DNA of 64,000 nucleotides from Plasmodium coatneyi (lineage: Eukaryota; Apicomplexa; Aconoidasida; Haemosporida; Plasmodiidae): assembly GCF_001680005.1 (NCBI RefSeq), contig NC_033567.1, positions 3,162,001 through 3,226,000 of the forward strand, read 5' to 3'. Numbering within the stretch: the first letter of the stretch is position 1; each line of letters begins with the position of its first letter. The translations under genes and the position numbers were made by a program. The notes beneath the pieces were generated by a model. The model saw only the letters and a program-made list of their open reading frames with translations, did no database searches and had not been told where the DNA came from. Below are positions 35,401 through 46,077 of the stretch, one piece after another.

Positions 35401-35546
35401 AACTATTCCATAAGTGCTCAGATGTGATTAAAACGGATACACATCTTCAATTGAGTGATTCCTATAAGAACCTATTTAAAGACGCTCAACAAATTTTTAA
35501 TAAAATGGTAGAAGATACGCAGAAGGAAAGGGAAGAAGCTGCATAG
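29470..35546 (+). CDS. Large protein with calpain-like (androglobin/calpain-type) sequence, probably 2 exons
   Basis: Two long open frames, 29470-31305 and up to 35546, can be joined by a phase-0 intron: donor AAG|GTAATT at 31216 and acceptor ctggcag at 31499. This gives about 1,930 residues. Residues ~218-315 (GNYLYELIHPQ, FVKLYINNKWRLVFV, LPYDEKNQILSCHSVDEKELW, ILMEALLTCFR, EMLTGL) resemble the second half of a calpain protease core, as in calpains and androglobin. I cannot find the GDCW-type catalytic cysteine segment, so protease activity is doubtful. The rest alternates beta-strand phrases (YLFLICSVCINR, FFLVYVKRS, TYLFLVVSKK), perhaps repeated C2-like calpain domains, with Asn/Lys-rich spacers, and ends in a helical segment from about 35000. 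If the intron is wrong there are two genes, the second starting at the ATG at 31416. The acceptor is pyrimidine-poor, so this join needs cDNA support. Confidence 0.6.
32890..32909 (+). repeat. Coding poly-A tract (poly-Lys)
   Basis: A long A run inside the open frame encodes a Lys stretch, followed at once by an acidic EDEDEDDEEDD stretch. A charge-switched low-complexity insert of this kind is typical of Plasmodium proteins. Confidence 0.7.
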
Positions 35547-36482
35547 TGAACTGTAACCCATTTTGGGAAAGCCAATACCCACAATTTTGACAACCCTCAT
35601 TGGAAGGTGCATTTTTTCCCCTGTTCCACACAATCGGGTTGTTCACACATGTATATTTGTTGACTCCACTCCCATCCACCCACTCTTCTTTTTTTAAGTA
35701 ATTTTTTTAAAACCCCTTTTTGTGCCTACAAACCTACATGACATACACGGACACAAATTTTTTTTTTTTTTTTTTTGCCCTCACCATTTGTTGTTATGCC
35801 CCGACTGGTGGTTACTTTACCCAGAGGGTGGATTTTGTTAAAATGCTTATATCCCCTCGTGGTGTTTCTACACACATCAGGGGAAGTTTCCCTTTTATTG
35901 ATACGCGACCCTTTATCCGGTACCTTAACAGAGACGCTTCGCTTCGGAGCACTCGTGGCATGGTTGTACTTTTACATTTTTCGGGGCCCACCTCAATAGC
36001 GTGATATCGCGTGGAGAAAGGCATCTAACTGATTGTCACTACAGGTTAACAATTCGAGGTGCGCAAAGATCGCGCAAAGACCGCGAAGCAGGCCATACAA
36101 TGTAATAGACTAAACAGACGCAGAGACAACTGAAGGTCCGCTCCGCTAAAAACAATTGCGCCGCTTTTGCTAAGCGGGGCCACGGCAGGGCAGTGTTCCA
36201 CATTAATAACAACTACTCATAAAAAAAAAAAAAAAAAGAAAGAAAGAAATACAAACGAATTGAAACGCGCAGTACGAACATACACAGGTGGACAAAACAA
36301 ACGCGTCGCTTAGGTTAGAGGACGGCACAGGATTGAACTTATTCACGCAGGAAATGAAATATGGCATCCCTAAAGAGGAACGATTGACTTGATAGCACCC
36401 AGAATGATCTGCCTCCAAATGAAGAGTCGGTGCTAGTCTGAGCAACCCGGATTCAACAGCTTAATGCTGCATACCAAGTGCG
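35547..36482. other. Convergent spacer, no gene recognised
   Basis: About 940 bp between two convergent stop codons. It contains a T run at about 35757-35776 and an A run near 36220. The small minus frame at 36203-36445 ends in a poly-Phe tail from the homopolymer and is probably noise. The 3' UTRs of both neighbours are expected. Confidence 0.5.
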
Positions 36483-37131
36483 CTAAAATCGGACGATAAT
36501 TTCCGGTTTTATGCAGTGTTCTCGCCACTTTCTCTTCGCACCTATCGAATAATGCAAACAGTCAAGGTGAGGGTTCACTACACCCAACTGAGGTACAGTA
36601 GAGGGATACACATTCCAGGGGTGCAGCAAACTATTAGCTATCTCGGAAAAAAAATACTTCCCCATAAATTTCTTTCGAGGTTTCTTCCATTTGTCCAAAG
36701 TAGGAACAGTGTCCTCAGTACCATCGGTGTAATCACTTTCTGTAGAATGTCCATCTGTCCTAATGTTTATCCTTGCATGTTTGTAGTCTCCCTTTTTGGA
36801 CTTACTAATATATTTGTCATTCAGGTAGCTGCAATTGTCGGCGGTACTTTTTCGTTCACCAGTCGTGGATGCCTTACAATTGTAGCACATCCGAATTTTC
36901 GTCTTTTTTTTTTTTTTTTTTTTTCTTCCCATCTGTAGGAAGAACTGCACTATTCATTCTCTCCTCGTGGAGTGTATGAAGCAGATTCCCATTCGGACCC
37001 TCCCACCGGGGGTCAAAATAATTCAAAGGCACTCCATACGTACTATGCAAAGTTGAACCGCCAACTGGGGAATACAACTCCGTTCTATTATATAGATTGT
37101 CATGACAACTGAGATGTGCCATTTTGTTCAA
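36483..37131 (-). CDS. Unknown protein, about 220 residues, frame broken at poly-A
   Basis: Two overlapping minus frames look like one gene. The first (from 37131 or, better, the ATG at 37122) encodes MAHLSCHDNLYNRTELYSP, then YGVPLNYFDPRWEGPNGNLL, and runs into Lys codons. The second leaves the same poly-A run (36924-36904, 21 A) in another frame and continues with CYNCKASTTGERKSTADNC and FSEIANSLLHPWNVYPSTVP to a stop at 36483. Both halves have protein-like composition, with aromatic and Pro-rich phrases. A one- or two-base length error in the run, or a real length polymorphism, would join them. An alternative is a short intron ending at cttcctacag just before the run. I recognise no family. 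The CxxC pair is not enough to call a zinc finger. Confidence 0.5.
36904..36924. repeat. Poly-T/A tract at the frame break
   Basis: 21 identical bases at the position where the two halves of the unknown minus-strand protein change frame. Confidence 0.85.
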
Positions 37132-37783
37132 TTTCTTTTCGTTTCTTTTTTTTTTCCGTTGCTTACTATCTTGTAGGGGTGAAGCTCAAATAGGGGAAAA
37201 CAGCCACAAAATAGCGTTTCACTTCCCAAACGAAGCTCAGAAGCTTTGTAATTGTTCCGATTGCAATTAAAGATGCTTGTCTAACGTGCTCCCTTTAATG
37301 TGCACCCTCTGTCAATCGGTGTAGAGTTTTCCGTGGCGCTACGCTCCGACGTGGTTTGCCTTTTCTGTCCCAATGGCGACGCTCACGTGTGTGCAAAATG
37401 TGTGCTGCCGCCTATTCTGCTCAGTTTAGCAGTAGCCCCGTTAAATGTGCACATGGTTCTTACTTACCGGTTTATGAGATTGAGAAAAAAAAAAATGATA
37501 AATAAGTCAGTAAACAAAGAAGCAAAGAAACAAACAAACGAACTAACAAACAAAACATGTGCTCTTATGCACATGTATGTGTGTGTGTGTGTATCCCCCC
37601 CTTTTTTGATACCCATTTGATGAAAACGGAATGCGCCTTTTCTTCACACCACAACATTGCACTTTTCCCCACTGTACATACACCTCGTGTCCCCCTTTTT
37701 TTTTTTTTTTTTTTTTTTTTTTCCTCTTCTCCTCTGCAGTAGGCTCCTCCTACGAGTTATTCCTTCCCCAAACGGAAACCCCA
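37132..37783. other. Intergenic spacer with microsatellites
   Basis: About 650 bp holding the putative promoter of the ~220-residue gene and the 3' flank of the large minus gene. It includes an imperfect (AAAC)n stretch at about 37528-37556, a (TG)n run at about 37577-37591 and a T run of about 25 at 37698-37722. Confidence 0.6.
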
Positions 37784-40700
37784 TTAACAATCTCTGCCTT
37801 GAAAATAACTCGTGAAGGCTCTCCTCGGGATTTTGCATATAAGCTCACACTTAGGGTAAGGGACAGCGGTAGGAGATGCGTTATTCATCGTAGTGGTGTT
37901 CCTTCTAATGGATGTCCTCCTATCAGCGTATGTAGGTAAGTTTATCGGTGCCTTATACAATTGTGTACCAGTTCTTCCACCCCTCTTAAACGGTTCACAG
38001 GGAATGGTCGGACAATTGGTGCACAGCCTTCTCGACCCATTCGCTCCATTTGACACATACGAGAATGTTCTTCCTCGTTTTTCCCCGGTGGGAAGCTCGA
38101 ACAAGTCAGCTTTGTCTTTTTTAAAACTAATGGAACATTTACCCAATAACGAGTTCCTTTTTGTTTCCTCCAAATTATCTTTCGCTACCTCATCAACGCA
38201 TTTAAAATCCTTTTCCCTTTTGTCTACATGTTCTGGACTCTTCTTTCCTTTTCCAAATAATTTATTCATCAGAGTGGTTGTTCTAGAGCATTTCGGAGGA
38301 GCGTTGGTGACTTCCTTCACGGGGCAGCAAAAAAGGGTGCTATTGCAATGTTGGTTATTAGTACCACGATTAAGTGCTTTTTCCCCTATAATGCTCTCCC
38401 CTTCGGTGCTTTCCCTATTCAAGCTACTTTGTACAGTACATCTGAAAGTGACATCCTTATTTATCTTTCCTAACTGTGGAGGCTTCCCTGATGGTTCGTC
38501 GATTGCCAAAATGTCTTCTTTGATATGTTCATGCCCGACAGGTGCCTCTTCCCACCGCGCGAATTGGTTCTCCACATGCCTTAACATCTTGGGATCATTA
38601 CTTCCTCTGCTAGTATATCTATCATCGTTGCATTTTGCGTCGTTACAGGGGGGAACAACGACCGGGTCATCACTAGCCAAACGGTTCTGCGCACCTTCTG
38701 CACTCATCATGTAGCTGGTATAGTCATCATTCTGGTTAGAAAAATAATCGGACACATGGATCGAATATTTGTCCCTCTTCTCAGGGGTGTTCCTTCTGCC
38801 AACCCTTTTCCCATCATTCTCACATATGCTCCCCTTAATGGACCCCTTCAGGGGCAATTCCTTGTTAGACTTATTTTTCCCCTTGGATAAGTTTCTACCT
38901 GACCACACGCTGTGCACTTCTTTGCGACGACTGTAATGAATCGAACCGGGATTCAATCTCTCGCATCCATTTTTATGTAACACAAAATTGTTTTGTATAG
39001 AAATGCCCTTTCTACTTACTGGAGATGGTTCCACATATGTCACTTTGGAGTCTTCAAAAAGTGGATTCCCTTCTGCAAAAGTGACCTTCTCCTGGCACTT
39101 CCGCGGCATATTAATCTCTTCACCATTTGCACCTCCCTCTGAAAGATTAATCTTCCCATTGAAGGAATAATCCGAATTAGCAACGTCATGCTCTGTACAA
39201 GACATATATTGGCTTTCCTTCCCTTTGTCGCTTGCACATTCAGACGTGATGACTCCTTCGCCACAGTTCCCCTTCGTGATGGAGCGACCTTCCATAGGAC
39301 CGTCTACGTTGTTCCCATCCTGATGATGACTGTACGTTATGTTTATTTTATTTACCTTCTGTTCTTCTGAGAAGCTACTCGGAATTGCAGAAATGGGTTC
39401 ATAGGATGTACAACCTGTTGGGGTCAATGTCCCGAACGGATTATCACCCCCCTTTTGCCGCTCCTCCATGTTGTTTTTTATCAAATGAGATAATGCACTG
39501 GTAAATGTCTTTACCTTGTCTTCTCTGTTAAAATTAGTGTTCTTCCCGTAGTGAAAATTTAGATTAGCATTTCTCCTCACTGGCAATTTTTGATTCCCCG
39601 AAATGGTGGTAACTTTGAAATTTGGGTTCACCTCTGCGTCGCTTCCTTTTCCTCTGTCCACCTTTTCCCTCTCATATATTTCTTTTAGAAATTTCAGCTC
39701 CTCCATTTTTTCGTTAAAAGTTGGAGATTTGTCAAAGTCATGGTTGAAATTTACCCATTTTACGACTCCATTCTGCTTCTTCTCCTCATCAAAATTGCCA
39801 TTAACAGAAATTTTCTCCTTCTTCAGCTTCGGTGATTCTCCATTTTTTGTGCTTTCTGCACGGTCACATTTCTCCACTCGTTCCGTGTACATAACCTTAA
39901 TAATGTTTCTTGTATTTTTCCCTTCCAAGTCGTGCATTCCGCTACCTTTGACTTCATCACGTGCGTTCGTTTTGCTAGATACATCATCCTGACGGTTTCT
40001 TTCGTGCGTGCTGCCATTCGTGGCTTCTCCCTGTTCAACGTCAACATTGTCACATCCACTATTTGCAGAATTATCCCGTACGATGTCATCACCATTGCAG
40101 GTATTGTCGCTTCGGTTAGACAAGTCTATGGCGTTGTCGCAGGTTTTATCGCTAATCTGGTCGATGATCTGGTTGCTGCTCACCCCTCTGATGCCGCAGG
40201 ACCACTCCGTTTTGCGAACAACCCCGTCACTCTCACACTGATCACTGACATGGTCGTCCTCTCTGAACCTCGCGCCGATTCCTACGTGAATGAAGTTTCC
40301 AACGCCCTCCTCACCATTGTCTGCGCTGACTGCGTTGCCATTTGAGTCTGTGCACTGTGCGCTTAATACATTATTGTGACAACTTTGCGGACAATTTTCT
40401 TGGTCACTACTAGTGGGTGAATTGCCATCCCCCCTATCCACATTGCCGAGTGAATTCCTTTCCTCCTCTGCATAAAAAAGCAGATTCAAGTTCTTCTTCG
40501 TGAAGGCAATGTTCGAAGGATCATTAGCGTAACTGCCTCTAAACAAGTTCTCATCGTTCGATTTGTGCAAATCTACCTTTACAGCTTCTTTAAGGAGTAA
40601 ATTACCCTTCCATTTTGTGCCTTCAAATTCTCTGCCGTTCCCCTCCCCCGGATTATTCACAACACGTTCAACATTGCTAACACGTTTAACATTGCTAACA

Positions 40701-43700
40701 TGTTTAACGCTTTGCATGCTTTGCCTTTCCATAGGGGAGGGATCAATCAGTTTAAATGACCCGATAGTTGGGGGGTATTTTGCGCCGGCTGGTTGTTGCT
40801 CCTTATTTCTTGGGGCATAGAGGAAAAAATTACCCCTTCTGTTTCACCTGCAGTGTTTTGCGGAGCTTCTGCGGGATTTGCGTAGAAGTACTGTACCGTA
40901 CTACCTGACATGTTCTGATATTTCTCTCCACCCACCTGATTAACGGATTGAACATTTAAGTTTCCGTTGGTGTGGTGGCTACTGTCCCCTGTGTGAATGG
41001 TCTTCGCCAATCCATCATCTCCCTTTTCTTGTAATATGTCTAACAATTGTTTCTTTTGCAAGTTTATCAATTTCTCATTTGAAGTCTTAATTAACTGAGA
41101 CATATCCTGCGGATTGACACTTTTCTTATTTGCCACATTTTGAGAAGTATGAGGTTGGTGGTACACATCATTGGGGGATGATTCTATATTTGAAAGACAT
41201 TGAAGAATTCCCATCGAGCTACTAACATTAGTGTTTGCCTTTTCATTTACCTTATTTGTGTATACATTTAGGTAGCCCAAATTTGCCTCTTCACCTTTCA
41301 GGCTTGTAGTTTGTGTGTCTACATACGCTTTTACCCATGAGGACATTCCACTTTCTCCCTGTGAAAATGTCACCTTGCCATCGGAGCCTTTAAATTGATC
41401 TATACATTTGTTTGAACTACTATTAATGGTGCATCTTCCGTCCATATTGCCACTTCCCTTTATTAGCGCATTTGTGAAAACGCCTTCTGCGCACAGTTTC
41501 TTTGACAAATCGCCTGAGTTGTTTCCTATTATACTGTGGGACCTATTGCAGTTCTGATCAAACGGTTTGGAAAACCCATTAGCAGTAGTGTACGATTTAC
41601 CGTTCTCCCCATTAACGGATACTAACTGGTTTGTTAACTCCGTGAGGTTGCAAAACTTGTCAGTGGTTGTGAGTCCTCCACTTGAAATTACACCCGTTTG
41701 CGGAATTTGTTCAAGAACAATCGGTCTTTCTATAAATGGCAATTGCTGTATCTGCGCCTGACTCTGTGGAGTGTGTCCCTGCGGAAGGGAGTCACGTTTC
41801 AGTGCAAATTCGGCTTGTCCGTAGGGTGCTAGCGTCGCCGTAATGGGTCCATGCGTTTGCAAAATTGGCACCTGCGTCTGAGCTGCTACGCCTTGCACCT
41901 GTGATGCTACTCCTTGTACTTGCAATCTCCCTTGAGACAGCTCTAGGGGCACGTGAATCACCTGCGGATGCGCGCGAGCGAAATGGCTCTGCACCATTGA
42001 CGTATTCCCCTGTGGAACTGAATGAGCAGAAAAGTTTGGCACAACGGATGCCGACTGATACCTCTTTGCGGTATGTTCCGGTACGCACAAATTAACATTA
42101 GCTATCTCGGGTCGCACTTCAGTAAAAACATTTTGAGATAAATTTTTCATTCCTCCCTGTGGTACAGTCTCGCACATGTTATAAGTGACTAATGGTGTCC
42201 TTGGCATTGTATCAGCTCGAAGGGCATACGCATAAACATGTCCTCCCTGAGCATGTGCTTCCTTCACGCCATTTGTTAGAGTTTCCCCTTGGGGAATGCT
42301 TCCAGATATCAGGTTGGTAGTCTCGTTTCTTGCACAAAGTTTCTCATTAGGTGTGTTCTTCCCATCGACGCAACTGCATCGTTCCACCTTCGAGGTTTCT
42401 TTAATAGTTGGCTTAGATGCAACACTGTTGTGAATACCTGCACACGCACCATTTTGACATCCTAACGCGTGGATTGTTCTCATGCTTAGAGACTTTTTGT
42501 TCTTTACACGGCTGCTACTCTGTAGGCTGTTCTTCCTCATATGTTTGCCATGTCTCAATCCCCTTGTCTTTCCTTTTTTTTTTCCCCTACTGGAGCAATT
42601 TTCATCAAACGAATTTGATTCTTGGTCCAAACGATTCTTTGAAGAGTCGTTATTTTTATGTTTCCCACTTTGCTTCGATTTTTTCTTGTTCTTGTTTTCC
42701 CACATTATATCTGCGGAACCGTTCGGGTTGTGCTTTTCCCCAGGGTGAGGCACCTTACAATTGATTAACACCTTTCCCTGTTTTTTGTTTCTTTCTGCAA
42801 CATTCGAATAAGGGTCATAATAGTTTCCTTTACATGGCGATAACTGGTTATCCTTAGTTGATTTTCCATTACGTTTGAGACCTTTACTGCTTGAATGGCC
42901 TGCCCGTTTATGTTTCCGTTTTTCCCTCTCTTTGTAGTTGCCCACCCGTCTCATTCCCATATGCGGGGTTGAATAATCCTGCGAATCATTGTAATCTGAT
43001 TTGACATTCTTATCTGTACAGATGTTTGAATCGTTCAAACAGTCAGAAGAATCTCCGCTGTGTTTTCCACTCGAGCAGGAAGCACCCTTTGAGTCTGTGT
43101 CTGAAGTTCTCATTTCCAATATGGTCGAGTTTGATAAAATGATGTCTACAGAATTACTTGAGGGTATGTTTTCCATCTCGTTTATTCTTCTAGGGTTTAC
43201 AAAATTTAAATCGTTATGTTGATTCCTGCTTCTCTTCTTGTGGTGAATAATGGGTTCATCGTTCTTTCTCTCCTCGTTGTAGTCCTCCCTTTTGAGGGTA
43301 AAATTAGAGTTAGGTTCGCGTGCTTCGAGCACATTCTTTAATGCTGCTAAGTTAGAATTCTTTACGCTACTTCCCTCCGAGTCGTTAGAAGAACCGTGAT
43401 AATTACGAGTGCCGTCTGAAATATCTTTTAATTTGTCGGAACAGCTCCTATCCTTCATAGTAGTATCTACGACGGTGTTTTTCTCAAATCCATATTCTCT
43501 ACTTTTATGCTTATCATGGTGGAAGTTTTCAATCTCGTCTTCTTTGCCGTTTCCAAACGTGGGTACCTTCTTAACCGTGAAGGACTTATCATTTTGACAA
43601 CTTCCTCCAAACTGTTTGATGCCATTTTTCTTCTTACTTTTATTTTTAAGACTAATGTTGCTGTTCTTTCGTCCCGTTTTGGCATTTTGAGGTCTCGAAT

Positions 43701-44193
43701 AAATGGGATGCTTCGACTTTACAATTGAACAAATAGTTGGAAGTTCGTAATGCTTCTGGTAATCGCATCCCCATGATAACGGACTCGATTTGTGAAGTGT
43801 TCCATATGCCAGGGACGACACTCCATAGTCTGCACTTGGATTTTGGGACATATAATTCGGAGTAACATTGCATCCTGGCAAATGTAGAAGAGCCCCATTC
43901 TCTTCAAATTTTTCATTTCGGTAGTTCAAGGGGTTGAGGGTGTGTGTATCAAATTCTTCACTTTCCGTCTTTTTGGAAACGTTTTTTTTTTTCTTCTTCT
44001 TGGGGTTTCTTTCATTCTTTACACAATTTAGGTAATAAGCTTTATTCGCTTCCGAGTACACATGTATGACATTTTTTAGCTCCTGTTGCGACATTGGATT
44101 TATTTCGCTGACATTTCGCACAACAGTTCCTCTATTCTTGGGGATTCTCCTAAGAGGGGGTGATGATTTCGTCGTCTCACTTTGTGCCCTCAT
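37784..44193 (-). CDS. Very large low-complexity protein (~2,130 residues), frame break near 40770
   Basis: Two huge minus frames abut: 44193-40747 (1,148 residues) and a second, with its first ATG at 40732, ending at 37784 (982 residues). The second frame is open upstream to about 40840, so the two overlap. A C6 run on the coding strand (40775-40770) lies inside the overlap, and one missing C would fuse the frames. A gap of only 14 bases between stop and next ATG is implausible for two Plasmodium genes, so I treat it as one gene. No known domain, signal peptide or membrane span is seen. Composition is rich in Asn, Ser, Lys and Gly. The first half has recurring [IVL]PQG tetrapeptides (about 42300, 42160, 42005 and 41780) and a Gln/Val repeat near 41850-41930. 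Cys appears in short clusters such as CTNCPTIPCEP near the C terminus. Function is unknown; disorder and length suggest a scaffold or nuclear factor, which is only inference. Confidence 0.7.
40770..40775 (-). other. C6 run at the reading-frame break
   Basis: Homopolymer inside the only interval (40747-40845) where the two long frames of the large gene are both open. A single-base indel here restores one continuous frame. Confidence 0.6.
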
Positions 44194-44632
44194 AATTTAG
44201 AAGCCCGTAGGGAGGAGAACAAATAGTTTATTTATTTATCTTAAAACTGAAACATTTATGAGAGGGGGGGAAGTTCCTCATGTGAGTTATACAGTTTGAT
44301 ATATACGTGACGCTGTCCAACGTTGAATTTTTGTCCCCATCCGTGAACGTGCCACAAATTTTATGTATTTTCCGGTGTGCAGTGTACACTTCACATTTAA
44401 GGGGGACAAAAGAACACAATTGAGGGCAAATGCGAAAGGCGGCACAAATATGAAAATCGGAACAAAACGACAAATATCAATCCTCACATTCTTGTCCTTA
44501 CAACAACAATTAAAAAGGTAAAATTTGTTTATGAGAATTCATTAATTATTTACAAATGTGCACTCGAACAAGTGTGCGACTTTTTTTTCGTTTTAAAATA
44601 GCGGTATGGAGTGCCAATTTTGAAAAATTTAC

Positions 44633-44666
<34 letters not shown>

Positions 44667-46077
44667 TAGAAAGAGAATTTTTTGGCTATCTACCTTGCCG
44701 TTCATAAAATTTTTGTGTAAACATTTTTTTTTATTCTATTGAAAGAGTGTAAAGTTGGACTTAACGATCTGTTACTCCTGCTGTTGTAGAAACATTCACG
44801 CAGTGACAATGCAAGGTCCATCACCAGGGAATTGCAAACAAGACATATATTCCTTTAAAAATATCTTAAAATGTTTGTTATCCTTTTTCTTAAGAAAAGA
44901 TTAAAAAAAAAAAATTATGAACATCCAATGTTAATATAGAATATTTTTAGCTACTTTGGAAAAAAAATTATGTACGTACATGATCATTTTTATATGCATA
45001 AAAAAAAAAAAAAAAGCTAACTGTACAGGCATACAACAGCGCTACATGGTTAGTTTCCCAGCCTTGATGAAACACCTGTATTGTCCGATATATGTCCGTA
45101 GAAAGTAGCGTGTGAAATGATAAAAGGAAAGCCCTTACACACATTTGGGGAATTCACTCATAAGTAGAGTAAAACTAAACAACGGTAAAATAGTCTACGG
45201 AAGGTTGTTATTCCTCCAATGTTAGCTGATTACAAATTTTGGGGAATATAAAAGTGCTGTAAATTTTGTGCGAAAATAAGGCATAAAGGATAAAGGGGCT
45301 GTGCATAAGTGCCAACTTTTTCCTCAAGAATTATTCGTATTCCCTTTTAAAAGGACTGTTATTATTCTTAAAGGATGAAGTTAAAATGAGCAGGTGTGCA
45401 TATAGAGCAATTTTTTTATTTAAAGTAGAAATAGCAAATTGGGGGGGAAATATAAAAACGTAATTTGATGCTCGTTAGACTTTTACTTATTATTGTTCAA
45501 AAAGGTTTTAAGTTGATACTTACTACTGTCATTAAGGCCTTTTTTTTTTTTTTTTTTTTTCTTTTATCATTTTTTAATTTGTAAATCTTTATTTTCAGAC
45601 AGGTCATCTGCAAATACCTGGGTTAAGCTGCAGCGTGCTTGGCAATTGTACACTTCCACACCTTTGACTTTTCGCATGTGTACATTTTCGCGCTTCCACC
45701 CTTTTGCGTTCTCCCAATTTTGCGCAGTTCCATAATTTTCAATTTTGTCCGGAGAAATAAGCACAATCCGGTCTACCTATCACCAAAGGTACGCTTTTTA
45801 TTTTTTGTTGAATTGTTTTGTTTGCGTGCTTGAAGTAACAAGGAGATATATATATTCCCCCTTTTTCCGCGCTTAAAAAAATGCTGCCTTGAAATTTTTC
45901 TTTTGAAATTTTTTGCCTTTTGTCAAGCATTTGCTCGTTATAATTTTATCAGTGTAATTCAAGTCTATATGAATAAATTAGCTCTATCATTTGTTTAATC
46001 AAATGTCTGTCTAAAAATAAAAACAAGTCTATCCGTTTGCCAATTCTGCCAATTGTTTCATTTTACAAAAAAAAAAA
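44194..46077. other. AT-rich divergent intergenic region
   Basis: About 1.9 kb between two divergent genes, clearly more AT-rich than its surroundings, with T runs at about 44638-44665 and 45540-45560 and A runs near 44907 and 45001. Small frames inside read as noise. Promoters of the large minus gene and the TMEM43-like gene are expected. Confidence 0.5.

Noticed and set aside
36203..36445. Possible extra minus-strand exon or ncRNA downstream of the ~220-residue gene
   Set aside because: No clear donor/acceptor pair, no convincing C/D box pair, and a poly-Phe tail from a homopolymer.
37738..37857. Possible plus-strand exon (ctctgcag acceptor, open phrase SYELFLPQTETPLTISALKI, then AGG|gtaagg donor)
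   Set aside because: The splice signals and protein-like phrase are attractive, but I found no matching upstream or downstream exon, and it runs into the end of the minus-strand gene.
37893..38714. 273-residue plus-strand open frame
   Set aside because: It is antisense to the much longer minus-strand frame, is Leu/Ser/Phe-rich as expected of a shadow, and has no independent start context or exon signals.
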